From positions 2,585,001 through 2,649,000 of the forward strand of contig JBAIAA010000251.1 of assembly GCA_037893245.1 (NCBI GenBank): DNA of 64,000 nt, given 5' to 3'. This document shows positions 45,652-58,100 of the stretch, in pieces. The notes beneath the pieces are model-generated. The model worked only from the letters and a program-made list of their open reading frames with translations. It ran no database searches and was not told the DNA's origin. Numbering within the stretch: the first letter of the stretch is position 1; each line of letters begins with the position of its first letter. The position numbers were made by a program, and so were the translations under genes. The stretch is from Crossaster papposus. Lineage: Eukaryota > Echinodermata > Asteroidea > Velatida > Solasteridae.

Positions 45652-47008
45652 CGCGTGAACTGTTCAAAGTAGTGTGATCGAAAATTACGTTGATTGTGAA
45701 ACGGTACCAAAATCAGTTTTAACAAAGCGAAAGTTGCCACTTGGAAATTGTAGTCACTATCACCTTAGCAGTACACTATTCGTGTGTTATTGGCGTTTCC
45801 CGAACACACTGACACCATGCGCGTTTCGTTACCTGGCGAATTATAAACCTGATAGAAAATGACTTGCGTTGGTTGACGCGGTGCCTTTTAAGTGATCTTC
45901 CCAGCTTGTTGTAGATCGCGTGACGGAGCACGTGTCACAAGGGATACACAGCGATATGAGTGACCTATCGTGCGTTGGAGACCGGCGCTTCAAAGCGCCG
46001 TCCCAATCGAAGTGACAGCCGTCAAACAAAGAGGTGCACTCAGCAGCCGTGAACGGCGTTAATGACGTTTTAGGAAGCACGGGGAATTATCTCAGTCTAG
46101 TCTCCACTCCAGCATCGTTTAATTGGCGATTAGTCGATAATTTAACTATTAGTCGTGGATCCTGTCTCTCATGGCTCGGGTTTTATCTGCTAATAAAACC
46201 ACCAAATGTGACGATGCGCGTGAATATACGCCTTCTTCAACTTCAGTTTCACAAGTTGAGTGATTAGGAGAGCGTATCGACTATTTGAACTCGACGTAAT
46301 CGCATCTTAAGAATCGACTCCGAAGCGCCATTAACCGTTTGCGACAGTTTCTTGTTCGTCCTTTGGCGACCCAGCCCTGGCTTCGTTTGAAGGACTTGTG
46401 TTTATTCTAAACACCAAGATGAAACAGTGGGGTTTGTGCCACTTCGTGACAGACTTAGCCGTGGGATTATTCGGGTCAAGTATCGCTCAAGTAGGCGAGT
46501 CGATCTAGACGACTGTGAACGGTCGATTTATGGCAGATCTTCCTTGCAAGTGACAATTGAACGATGGACTTTAACTCTTAATAAGTCATATATTGTGTTG
46601 GAGTAGCTGCTAAACACTTACAGATACGGTGCACCCCGCGAATTAAGTCACCCGAAAAGTACAGCCGGTTTTCTTTTCTTAGCGACAATATAGTGTCTGT
46701 AACCAGCAAAAGGTCTGTCACCAATTAACTCACGGTTCTAGGCCTTAATATTACCGGCTGTTTTGTCAGAGGAAAGTTTCTTAATTGACTTGTAGTTGGT
46801 GCAGAGCTGCTCCTCAATTATTAACATGGAGTTCGTGTCATCAATATCCTCAAGAGCCTGTCAACAAAACAGACAAAGAAATGAGAAAGAATTTCAGACT
46901 TAATTGAGCTCTGACGTTTTATATTATAATATCAAATGTTGACGTTTGCCGTGCTTGGTGTCATGCAAAAGAACAGTAATTGTTTCTGGTCAACGGAATA
47001 AAACTTAA
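45652..47008. other. 5' flank of the GPCR, non-repetitive
   Basis: Higher GC than the rest and free of obvious transposons, so upstream non-coding exons or control elements could be here. No coding exon recognised. A short hairpin (ggcgcttcaaagcgcc) lies near 45,985. Confidence 0.35.
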
Positions 47009-47286
47009 AAGTAGGATACACCATTTGCCAGCATCAAAACACAAAACTACTGAATTGTTATGAAATACCTGACTTGACTGTAAGTGAATAACAGTCTCAA
47101 TCATCCTGTGAAATCACGGCATCGGGTTGTACAGTGGTTTTCAAGAAATGTGGAATTTTGTATCAATTTCCAACGATTGCCGCCCGGCAATCGTTGGAAA
47201 TACCTGACTACTTTCAAACACTCTCCCTGGATGGGTGTTAATCAATAACACTGGTTTCCTAACCTGACAATTGGCAATGGTGTATA
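47009..47286. mobile_element. TTAA MITE (AGGTAGG family), diverged copy
   Basis: Left end after TTAA (aagtaggatacaccatttgc), inner palindrome ccaacgattgccgcccggca and right end ggcaatggtgtata. The outermost right bases have decayed. Confidence 0.55.
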
Positions 47287-48300
47287 TAAATATCTCTGTT
47301 TCGTCTGAAGAACGTCAGGGAACTAGGGAGCGAAAACAGCATTGATGTTCTTTGTTTTTCCAGCATTTCTGAACCCAAAACCTAAAAAATAGGTAAACAT
47401 CACACTATTTTACTATAAATATATACCCTAACCTACCAATTTTCTAAAATTACAGCAACAACAAATGTTTTATTATACCTAAAGGTGTATATTACCTTTA
47501 ATGCATTTAAGTTCCCCTATTTTTGGGTCTAATTAAAAAACTACTCTACACTTTTAAGTCAAATACCTACTAATCAATAGCGAAACTCATTATTATTAAA
47601 GCCATATTTGTTTGCTTTGGAAAAAACACCGATTGATTTTATAGACCACATTTATTATTTATGTCAAAACTGGCGCTGAAAAACCGTGGCCTTTTTTGTA
47701 ATCAAATAAGAATGTTGGCAAACACGTAATAATAATAAATGTTCACATTATATTGTTCACCGAACTTATATTCTTCACAACTTATATTTGTCACTGTAGA
47801 GAGAGCAAAAAGTTCCCCTTTGCAAGTTGTGTTCAAACAATGCATTTAAAAAAAAAATATATATAATTGTCAAGCACTTTTTGACATAAAGTACTTAATG
47901 TTGTATACCTGTATAAAATCATTAGTTCATGGATGCGACGATCGAGTCCAAATTTATAAAGCAACTTACATGTAGGTCTAAAAATGTCGGCCATTTTGAA
48001 AAATCCAAGATGGCTGCCATCCATTTCGACTACACCATAAACATCTCTTTACTTTGATTCCTTGGCATCAAAAACATGGGTTTGCCACATGGACTTCATT
48101 ATGAAAATTAGGACCAAAGTTATGTTACAAATTAGGTCAAAAATGGTGGCTATTTTGAAATCCAAGATGGCCGCCACATAGTAGATGGAAAAGAATAAAA
48201 CCAATGAATTTCTCGCTTAGGAAGGTAAAATATATCCAAATATTACACAAATTCCTTCTTTAATAATCGGTTTTCAGGCTATTTTAAAACATTTTTTTTC
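47287..48300. other. Intergenic with a small direct repeat
   Basis: Two copies of gccattttgaaaaatccaag / gctattttgaaatccaagat followed by tggc(t/c)gcca occur at 47,990 and 48,150. The rest is AT-rich. No gene. Confidence 0.35.
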
Positions 48301-48600
48301 AAACTAACCCACTTTCACATTCAATTTCAAACCTAAAATAGTCCGTTGTTTGCTTGTATTAAGCACATGTCAGACTAATTTATTGATACGTTTGAAATTG
48401 ATTGATATAAAGAAGAATTCGATCTCTGAATGCTGCCCTTCTGCAACAGCTTTTGATATGTAATGACGAAAATATTCCCGAGACAATGTTTAAATAGGGT
48501 GACCAAACGTTGAACCTGAACGATAAATGACTACGTGTGAATTATTTTCTCGGAAAGAAATTGAATGTGAGAGTTGGTGAATTTGAACGAAACGTGTTTT
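48300..48600. repeat. Relative of the 11,572 hairpin cluster
   Basis: Shares cgtttgaaattgattgata, gaattcgatctctgaatgct, gcaacagctt and aatgtttaaatagggtgacc with 11,640-12,060. Confidence 0.6.
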
Positions 48601-49139
48601 AAACAATTCACGCCCCCCTCTTGAAACTGTGTTAATATTGTTATAAGATCACACTACATGTATAATTGTGTTATATTTTCATTTCTCTCCTTGGAGATCG
48701 TTTTTCGTTAGCGCCACATGCTACCCCCTGGCGAGACCAGCAATGTCAAATCTAGCTCACTTGGGAATGTCGTTAACTGCTCGTTAAACTCAACGGACGT
48801 TAGAAAGAAACTCGATAATAATGGTTCGTGTAATAGGGCAAAACGAACCGTCACCAGTGACGGATGTCCGGTTGGTTTATGTTAGCTGTAGCTAAACAGT
48901 CCGGATCGGATACACATCGAGAAAGTAAACATTACTGACATTTACTCAAAACATTGTAATTAATGTGACGTTTCGTCCCGTCAGTCGACATTGTGTCAAG
49001 AATCATCGTGTTACATTTTTGGATTCATACATTCGCGTTCGTGTATCACTGTGGAGACATGTCTTTGTTCTCGTGTACAAAATGGTTAGAAAGTCGAGCA
49101 CGTTTTGCAAAATGCTCCTATTTTAACCACAATTATTTT
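48601..49139. other. Intergenic, no gene seen
   Basis: Short hairpin around gaaccgtcaccagtgacggatgt-type sequence near 48,845-48,870. Nothing coding. Confidence 0.3.
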
Positions 49140-49385
49140 TCAGGGTTGAAATTTCGACCCAATATACCCTATACCCTAACCCAAACACTAACCCTAACCC
49201 ACATCTTAACCCTAGTTTTGGAATAATTTGAGTAAAATCAAAACATCTATTTCGTGAAATTCTTAGTGGAACCCTATTTATCTATAGAAATTACCCTCTG
49301 GAGACCTTTGCACTCCCATTGTCCCTATTGTGTTCACGTCTCCAGAGGGTACCGTATTTACCACCAATGTGTCGCGCCTGCCAAT
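49140..49385. repeat. Dispersed repeat copy 2, with a CCCTAA stretch and a hairpin
   Basis: cctataccctaacccaaaca and ctaaccctaaccc (49,165-49,200) are telomere-like but degenerate. A palindrome taccctctggagac / gtctccagagggta spans 49,293-49,352. Confidence 0.6.
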
Positions 49386-50571
49386 AAGTACCGTATTTTA
49401 TGACCAACCCAAACTCTACCCAACGCAGGTGCGATTGTGTATTTAAAAGAGAATTTAATCGAACGTCGTCGGATATTTGAGACTAATCAAATTTGTTCTG
49501 AAAAGCAATAAGCCGTTTCGCTATTCAAAATGCGCATGCACACAACCTAAAAACATTGACTTTCGTTGGGTTTTTGTTTAATGCGAATCGCCCATCGCAA
49601 GGCCAAAGGTCACTCGAGGTGTTGGCTACAGAGGAAAGTGTGGAAGAACCAGCCCCTCACACTGAAACAAGGCATTCTGATCTATTCACAGTATGAATAG
49701 GGTTGGGATGGGTAACTATAGTCCACAGCAAGGCATTAATAATGCTTCTACCCATATTATGTGTAGAAGTGTCCTAGTCGAGGCTGGGTTCGAACCCACA
49801 TCCTGCAGAATATAGCCTAATAGTGCGCCAATTTCCCTTTAAGTTTCCGGACCCTTCCGGGGTTGTCCTTTCTCTTGCTAACATTGTTGACTGAATGATT
49901 TCTGACTGTACTCTCCCTCGAAAAACGTTCATTTTTGAATGTTATCTTAGCACTCCACGAGAAAAAAAATAATACAAAAATCAATAGGAAATGAGTAAAA
50001 ACGAATTTTACTTACGACCTTCGCATCCGGATGTTCGTTCTCAGGTCCCCTTGTTCCATCACGTTTGTTTCCACATCGCGTACTTGCGTGAGAACGAAAA
50101 TGATAACGACGCGAAGATTTACCTCCCTACATCAGATGGATTATATTTTTTTTTTCAGGCTCGTTTGGATCACGTTTCAACACAGTTCTTATCAACGACC
50201 GTTTTAGATTTGTTTGCAAATGAGGAAAAAAAAAGTCATTATCGCGCGACTGTCGCAGGAATAACACAAAACGGCCAATGTACATCTTACTTTTGTGCAT
50301 TTCTTTGTTAGATAATACTATTTTGCTTGACAATGTGACGAACAATTTTTTTCTCAGCATGTCATGGAACATAAACACGATCAAAATGATGTGTTTCCCC
50401 GAATCGTAATGGTGTGTAATTGGCCGTTAATTTCTCAGCAAACATTAAACATGTGGTCATGCACGCTGGGCAAATTTGTTCACCGCCAATTTCACGACAG
50501 AGAGTTGTGGCAAGACGTTTTTCAAAGTGGGCGTTTTTTTTGTGGGGGGGGGGGGCGTTATTTAGCAACAA
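49386..50571 (-). repeat. tRNA-like SINE remnant (49,776-49,842) in intergenic DNA
   Basis: On the minus strand ttggcgcactattagg and GGTTCGAACCC mark a tRNA-like head at 49,776-49,842, with body words to about 49,680. The remainder to 50,571 shows no gene: the 106-codon frame at 49,991 has no recognisable domain. A G-run (50,545-50,556) precedes the next MITE. Confidence 0.45.
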
Positions 50572-50927
50572 AGGTAGGATACACCATTTGCAGATATCGA
50601 AAATATTTACTACCGAATTATTAAGAAATATCTTACTTATTTAAAAGTAAACAATGATTCTAGGCATCTTATAATTGTTCCGAAAAATGTTATAACAAAT
50701 AAATTCACGATCGCCGGACGGTGATCGCGGAAAATAACCCAAGAACAGCATAATAATCACTGCCCAACGTCGGTTGAAAACGAACGCCGTTTTTCTTGCT
50801 TTCTTCGGCATTCACGATTGTTTCACTTCAAACAGGTAAGTTAAAAGATATTTACTATAAAATACAACCCCCAAAATCCACCAATTCATGATAATTCAAG
50901 CAATTATATCAATGGTGTATCCTACCT
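50572..50927. mobile_element. TTAA MITE (AGGTAGG family), full-length copy
   Basis: Ends aggtaggatacaccatt and aatggtgtatcctacct, TTAA on the right (50,928-50,931). The left flank has changed to caaca. Same inner hairpin (gatcgccggacggtgatcgc) as 41,921. Confidence 0.8.
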
Positions 50928-51871
50928 TTAAATAAACAATATAATGTAACTCAGTGTAAACCTATATTTTGGGCTAAAATCGTGCCATCTCGTTTTAACA
51001 TGCAAAATATGAGTGTTATTGTGAGTTTATGTGTTATGGACCTTCTCGAATTCCACAGCACTTAGTGTACATTTTTTTCAGATAGTACAGGTTTTATATA
51101 GAGCTTGAAAGTTTTGAAACTATTTTTGTTAAATTGTTTTTTTAAGGAAAAGGCTTCTGTACAATTGTTGCTAGCATCTCTATGCATGTATATAGGAACT
51201 GAACAATAATGTGCCAAAACTTGACCTTTCACTTTCGAAAATCGTAGATAAACGTGGACTAGTGAAATACAAGCACTCGTGCAAAGATGAACATCTGTGA
51301 AATTAGTGTGTGGCGGTCATTGGGTTAAACATGTCTTTTGGAACACACATTTCAAAAACTTGAAGGGTTATATTTCCATTTACTAGATGTGATGTGATAC
51401 CTAATGTATAAAATTGTTTGATAAGGTTCTGTCACCCATTTTCTTTGCACACCTTGTCAAAAATCGTTATGAGCATCGCTCGATTTTCTCGATCATTTGA
51501 TACTTGTGGCTTCGTGTATGGTCTATACAAGTACCCAAAAGAGGCGTGTGTGGTTTCCATATCGACACGATTGCCGCTTGGTACCGCCACGCCTGCGAAT
51601 CGCTAGCGGCGTCCAGTCGGCTTCGAATTACACTATTAAAGATAATAAATATATGTGGTTGACCAGTTTTAAACGTATGGATTTTTGTATTTATTAAAAT
51701 ATCTTCAAAAAGGATAAAACGATCAGCATAAGCTGTTTTACATCAATGTCTTGTACACATATTGTAAAAAGTAGGACAATTTAAACAGCAATACAAAAAG
51801 CAAAAGTTAAAATCATTTAAAGTAGACATTTCTATATAAACATTTAAAATTATAAAACGATGACAACATCA
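50928..51871. other. Intergenic, no gene seen
   Basis: AT-rich. A stretch near 51,430-51,500 (tttgcacaccttgtcaaaaa, ttatgag, ttctc.atcattt) echoes 8,820-8,890, upstream of exon 2 of copy B, so it may be a remnant of the same gene family. Confidence 0.35.
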
Positions 51872-52290
51872 GGGACCTTATTCACAAAGCATCCGCACGC
51901 TTTAACGGATCCGTTAAGCCTCCGTTATGGTTTGCGCCATATTCACGAAGTATCCGCATAATAGCGAATCCGCAGAACACGTCCGTAAAAGGGCAATTGT
52001 TTTGCGGGAACTCCAGCGTTCCCGTAAAAGCTTACGGATCTCCGCATAGCGCTAAAATGAAATGGCTGCAGTGTTTGTGGTTCTGCTGGAGGAGGAAAAC
52101 AGGCGTACTCTTCGCCGCTAGCGAGTATTTCGTGATAGGTTACAGCCACTGGACATTTACGACGATGTGGAACTGATAAATAGGTATCAAATGCCAAGGC
52201 ATGTACTGTTGGAGGTGAAAGATTTAATCCGTGATCAAGTTGAACACCCGACACAGAGGTCGCATGCAACAGCCCTCCGATTTTGTTATT
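51872..52290. mobile_element. Harbinger fragment, short copy
   Basis: Nearly identical to 53,310-53,740 from the end gggaccttattcacaaagc through ggctgcagtgtttgtggttc to agccctccgatttt, then it stops. A decayed frame reads like the start of a HARBI1-type transposase (YDDVELINRY). No right end seen, so a truncated or internally deleted copy. Confidence 0.65.
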
Positions 52291-52916
52291 CATTGTTTCA
52301 AGGTGATAGTTTCAAGACGGTGTTTTGCTTTAGCTAGAATCTGTAATTACCAAGGAATGCCCATTGGCTGTTACGTTGCCCGCTCCTAGCGTTAGGTCCA
52401 CCCGTTCTGTAAACTTGCGCAAATTATAAATGTTTATACTTTTCTCGCTAGTGCAGGCTCGTTGTTGATCGGGTGTAGGTTGGCTATGACGTCAGCCTGG
52501 TCCGTGGTCTGCAGTTGCTTAGCTGGCGTGGCAAACTACGTACGTTTGGGTACTTGCCGATATACGATGAACGCTAACGAAGTGTTCAGCATCTATAAGA
52601 TACGGTTTCGAGCTACGATATATTTAGTCTCTTTCCTGTCAGTTTGATCGTCGTTCAGTGCTCTACACGCGTAGCTGCTTATTACAGTCGCGTTTGTGTA
52701 TCGATCGTTGAAGTCGTTGATGAATAAATCAAAAACGAAATCTCAATCTTTGCATTACCGGGCAAAGCTTCGGTTTAGTTTAAAGTTGAGGCGCTTCCCG
52801 ATTGTTGTCGAGTTATAAACGTGCGTATACTAGCACTTTATTTGGCGTTGGCATGTGAGTCGTTGATAATTACATTCTAGCGGTTTGGTGCTCAGAATTC
52901 ACCTAAATCTTGGAGA
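52291..52916 (+). other. Upstream region of the third signal-peptide exon
   Basis: No gene. The TATA-like acgatatatttag at 52,615-52,627 is about 290 bp before the ATG and could be a promoter element. This is weak. Confidence 0.25.
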
Positions 52917-52968
52917 ATGAACGGAGCAGCAGCTTTGGTGCTGATGCTGATGCTGTCAACATCGGCAG
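52917..52968 (+). CDS. Signal-peptide exon, third member of the discoidin-locus family
   Basis: ATG at 52,917, 17 codons (MNGAAALVLMLMLSTSA) then G in phase 1 and a GTAAGA donor. Length, phase, Met-x-Gly start and tcggcaG|gt end match exon 1 of copy A (atcggcattggcag|gt). No matching downstream exon is visible to 64,000. The partner exons may lie beyond the window, or the gene was cut by the transposons that follow. The short echo of copy B sequence at 51,430-51,500 supports kinship. Confidence 0.5.
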
Positions 52969-53067
52969 GTAAGATATATTATCTGTCACATGTGGCATTT
53001 CCTCGAATCCTTGACCTGTTTGTGAGCATTTGTAGACAATCTCCATTAGGATCAGGGACGTAGTGTG

Positions 53068-53309
53068 TTATTATTATTAATTCTTTCTGGTAAAGAAACT
53101 AAGGATTTCTCAAAAGCGCCCTAGGCACTGTAACTCGCAAGCCTGAAGAAACCTGTAGAGAAAACATAATGAGAAGAATGTACAGTTTTGAAGGTAGGAG
53201 AAACCACGGAATCAGGCAGGAACTGAAAACTAAATCCACATTTACCCAGGCCGGATTCGAACCCGGGTCACAGCGGTGGAAGGCGGGGAAAGAACCGCTA
53301 CGCCAACCT
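53068..53309 (-). mobile_element. tRNA-derived SINE, family 1, copy 3, cut by Harbinger
   Basis: TTATTATTATT tail on the left, body as in 17,072, head with GGTTCGAATCC. The final bases of the head (actccc in other copies) are replaced at 53,310 by the Harbinger end GGGACC. Confidence 0.8.
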
Positions 53310-54360
53310 GGGACCTTATTCACAAAGCATCCGCACGCTTTAACGGATCCGTTAAGCCTCCGTTATGGTTTGCGCCATATTCACGAAGTATAAGCGCAAT
53401 AGCGCATCCGCAGAACACGTCCGTAAAAGAGCAATTGTTTTGCGGGAACTCCAGCGTTCCCGTAAAGGCTTACGGATCTCCGCATAGCGCTAAAATGAAA
53501 TGGCTGCAGTGTTTGTGGTTCTGCTAAGAGGAGGAAAACAGGCGTACTCTTCGCCGCCAGCGAGTATTTCGTGATAGGTTACAGCCACTGGACATTTACG
53601 ACGATGTGGAACTGATAAATAGGTATCGAATGCTAAGGCATGTACTGTTGGAGGTGAAAGATTTAATCCGTGATCAAGTTGAGCATCCACACAGAGGTCG
53701 CATGCAATACCCGCCACGCAGATCATAACAGCCCTCCGATTTTTCGCCGAAGGTTCTTTCCAATTAACAAATGGAGATTTAAGTGAAATTAGTCAGCTGT
53801 CTAACTTCTCGAATTGTTACCCGGGTCGCAACTGTCCTTCAAAGAATTTCGCCACAAATAATTCGATTTCCGAGGAACCTATAGTAGCCAGTCAGAATCT
53901 GATCAAAGAAGGTTTCCACGTCATCGTCGGATTCCAAACGTTTTGGGATGCCTTGATGGATCACTTGTCCATATTAAATGTCCTGCACGTGACGAAGGTG
54001 CCTATACATATGCAGACATAACTATCATGCTAGTAATATCCAGGGGCTTTGTGACCACCAGAAGAAGTTCACCAATATTGTTGCCAAGTGGCCAGGCTCG
54101 ACCCATGATTCGTTTATGTAGACTCACTCAAGCCTCAACCACCAACTAGCCAATGGTCTTGCAAACGATGGTCACCTTCTAGGCGATTCTGCGTACCCAC
54201 TTCGATCATGGCTGCTAACACCAGTACCACCACCTGATGATGATGATGCAGAACATCGACACAATATTCATCACCGAAGAACCCGACAGAACATCGAAGG
54301 AACTTTTCAATTTGGCAGACGGAAAATGAGGTGGCAGTGCCTGCATAGCGAAGGTAGGTG
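53310..54360 (+). pseudogene. PIF/Harbinger (HARBI1-like) transposase, decayed
   Basis: After the terminal sequence gggaccttattcacaaagc, a reading in several frames gives YDDVELINRYRMLRH, LISQLSNFSN-type and ASQNLIKEGFHVIV words. Further on come GCLDGSLVHIKCP (with the first catalytic Asp), WPGSTHDSF-like and LLGDSAYPLRSWLLTP, the order of a HARBI1-type DDE transposase. At least four frame changes or stops break it. The right end is not seen, although 59,545-59,620 (aacggaacctttcgtgaata) faintly resembles the terminal repeat. Confidence 0.7.
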
Positions 54361-55114
54361 TTTACGGTGTCAGGACAAAAGTCCTACAAGACTTGTGTAT
54401 GTGAACTCTGCCATCCAGGAGCCAATGCGTCTTTCTGGATGCAACTCTAAACTTGTGAAATGGTGCTGTCATCCAGAAAGTAGCATTGTCCCTTGACAGA
54501 TTTTCAAGTACTTTAGAAGTCACTGAAAACCACCTTCTACAATGCACATTACAAAATAATGTGGTCGACGTCAGTGAAAGTATCGTAACAAATAAAACTC
54601 ATGGTTACTATTGCACGAAAATGTGTTTGTGATGACTGTACGTACATTCGTTTGGATGCCGGATTGTGTTAATCGAAGACTGTTTCCGATAGTGTAAGAT
54701 GTACACCACCCTCGAAAAAACTGCCTTTGAAATCTGTTTGACAATTGGCCATGGTATATACAGTCTAGGTGAAATATGAATTGCTCCGCAATAAATCAAT
54801 TGATGTGGTTTTGCTAATAATTTGTTCATTATACCGCCCTTCCCATAAAATGCTGTTTGTCATCAGATTATGTTTTTGGTGATTTGAGTCAACTTCTTAA
54901 TTTCACATGTTTTTTAATCAAAAAAGGAATAGATTGGTATGATGCCTTTCACAGAAGAAGTTCACGAAATCGTTCCTTAGTTTGAGAAAATAACCAGTGC
55001 ACTGTGGAAATTCATCTTTTTTTCGCCAAGAATTTGAAAGATAGGCCGCAATCATCTACCATATGTATTTTATGATTCATAACAATTAGACTACATTTCT
55101 ATTTTACGCTCTTA
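54361..55114. other. Harbinger tail and intergenic DNA
   Basis: The first 150 bp may still be transposase (decayed C terminus). A short hairpin around tttctggatg / catccagaaa lies near 54,430-54,480. No gene after that. Confidence 0.35.
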
Positions 55115-58100
55115 TAGTCTGGTGGGATTTCTGAAAAATGTGAATGCTAGGGGCATTTTTGGGTACAAGTTGGGAACCAGACTTTTTAGCATAATTCAGG
55201 TATGCTGAATCCGATAAACCCGGTTCCCAAGCGAAATTTTGAGATTTTGACCGTCTAATTTGCATAATCAAAATGGCCGCCAATTTGCCAATATCTGACA
55301 TTTTTGTTACTATTTGCTAGACTAACTTCGTAACCAGGCAGGTAAAAATGGCAAATAAAGTGTCTATACCTATGTTGTGAGGGTCAGGGAATGTGATAAA
55401 TGCATTTTTTAAGTAATTAGTGATAACAATACTCTTAAATATGCAAATTAGCCGCCGCCATTACAGAAATATAATTTTTCTCAAATATCTCTCAAATTAA
55501 ACGAGTAAACACGTCAAATTTAGTGTCTACACCTATGTTTTGAGGGTAAGAGAATGTGATAAATGCATTTTAATTGTAATCAGTGGTAACCCTACTCTGA
55601 AATATGCAAATTAGGTTAACCTACATTGGCAAAACAATACAGTTAGCTCAACGTTAGACCACTATTGTCCCAGTCTACTGAGAAACGTTGAACCAACATT
55701 GCACCATCGAAGTTTAATGTGTTAATTAGCCAGCACAAACATATTGTGCCAAACGTGGCATTAAGAGCTAATCTTGAAAGCCAATCCTAACCAACAATGG
55801 TACAACGTAGGTTTTGCTCATTGGCACAACACTTGTGCTATATTGGAAACAATGGCAATATCAGCAAAACATTGGTTACATATTGACAGATGGCCCGTAC
55901 TATACAGGGTTGTCCCCCCAAAAAAACCCGGAGTGCCCTATTGTTGGTACCGACTAACAAAACTAGTTTTATAGACGGGGAATCTTTCTACATAAAAAAT
56001 GATACCAAGATCACCTGATTCGGTCCAGTAGTTTTCATTATAGCGATTGCAAAAAAGAGCTAATTCTCGAAATAAACAACAGATTATGAAGGGATTAAAG
56101 TTACGTAACAGCAAAAGCATAATGTAAGTATAATGGTTGTGGTAGTTATTACCGTCACCACAAGTCACCACAAATCACATAGAAGATGCATAGCTAACAT
56201 TTTTTGATTGAAATACTTAAACACGAATAATCTTCCTGAGATGCTCAGATTGTAAAAAAAAAAAATTCCCAGATGCAAGGCAAGCAGAGGTACGGTGCTG
56301 AAAAACCATGCAAAGTACAGGCATCGTGGAACTAGTTAAAACAGGAATAACAGGAACTCCGGGGGCGAGACCACGCACATTTCGACCAACAATGTTGGTG
56401 TTACTTTTACATCTTTCACCTGTTTGTTTCATTAGCTCCACTTCCATCCTTACAAAATGCATCTCAGACATGGCCTCATTCCGACAGATCCACAGCGTAA
56501 CCTCAATTATTGTCATGTAGTTTCTTCAGGACAACAGGCCGAAAGTCCATTCTTGTAGTAGATGAAAGCAAGTTCCCTCTGAACGTGGGAAGGTCAACAC
56601 CAAGAACATCCGAGACTACGTCCAGATAGGACAACCACCACTTTACTTCAATGCATATGTACCTATAGATGTCAGAGATGCCTTGCACGTTTGGTGTGGT
56701 CTCACCGTGGAAGGTGACCTTCTTGGACCAAGATTTCTCCAGTGAAACTTAAATGGGCAGCAATACTAGAACCTATTAATGACTTCGTAATTTCAGAATG
56801 TGAGCGATTAGGAGTAGATATAGCCACCCACTGGTGGTTTCAGGATGATGTCCAGCTAACTGTACAAGGCTGGTCAGTATGTTTTCTAAGGTAGAGTGGT
56901 TGGCATATGACACCCCACTAAATTCTCACCAAGTCACCAGAGCAGACACCAATGGACTACTTCTTCTGGGGTTACGTCAAATCCATCGTTTATGTTGTAC
57001 CGTTTGCAAGAGATCTTAACACCCTCCAACAACGAGTAGAGAAAGCCTTAAGAATATTCCCAGAGGAATGATTGTTCGAGCAATGATGAACATGTACCAG
57101 AGACCAGAAGTTTGTATTCACAAAGGAGAAGATCATGTCGAGCGACGCATTAATTGGGAGACAGTAGATTGAAAACTTGGCCATAAAATATGATGAAATC
57201 TGAAAAATGTTGATACCTTGCGATTATTTAGCCAAGATGTATTTATTTATTTATTTATAAGCCCCTTTTAACAGCGGAGAAACTGGAAATGGGTGTGCCA
57301 ATTAATGTTAATCTTGAAAATAAAATTGTATTTCATTGTTTATTTTAAAATTGTATGTTCGATTGATTTAGGCAGCATAATACGGCACGGTAAATAAGCG
57401 GTTGCGCTTCTACTCACGGCCTGTCCAATTGACCACAATACATTTAAACACATTTTAAAACAAAACGTTGTGATTATTTAGCCACTTGATATGATGTGCC
57501 ATTTGATGTTAATTTAGAAAATAACATGTTATTGTTATTAAATTAAACATTTGATTGATGTTTACGCAGCATTAATCCCTTCCAATAATACGGTTAATAA
57601 GCCTATTCATTGCTATGGCGCTTCCGTTGGCGGCATATCCAATTGACCACCGACGTGGTTCCAGAAAAAAAGTCCCTAGAATGAAAACTATACTGAACTG
57701 AACCGGGTGATCTTGGTATTATTTTTTTTATCTAGAAAGATTCCCCATCTATTCAAACTATAATTTTTCTAGTCGAAAGGTACGAAAAATAGGTCTCTCT
57801 ATAGTAACATTGGGCAATGACCAGCACTATATAGTATAGTTAGTAGTCAATATGTACAGAAATAAACAAAGTGGGAACCAGACTAAATGGAAGTAGCTGG
57901 GTAATTCTTCCAAATAGGCACTTTGGGAGACAAATTAGCGATAGTTTTGATTCACTTGGGAGACAGTGGCACTTAGGGAGACATTTCAGTGTCTCCCTAA
58001 GTGTCTAGCTACCCCACAAAACGATATTTGGGAGTTATTTTTGCTCGGAGAAGACAGATTTGGGTCTAAATAGCATAAATATGAAATTTCGTGGAAAAAG

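Noticed and set aside
49991-50311. 106-codon open frame
   Set aside because: No homology that I can recognise, and it lies between repeats.
54900-55114. Extension of the long-TIR element to the left (cataacaatta against taattgtta-like right flank)
   Set aside because: Matches are short and lie outside the TTA duplication; probably chance.
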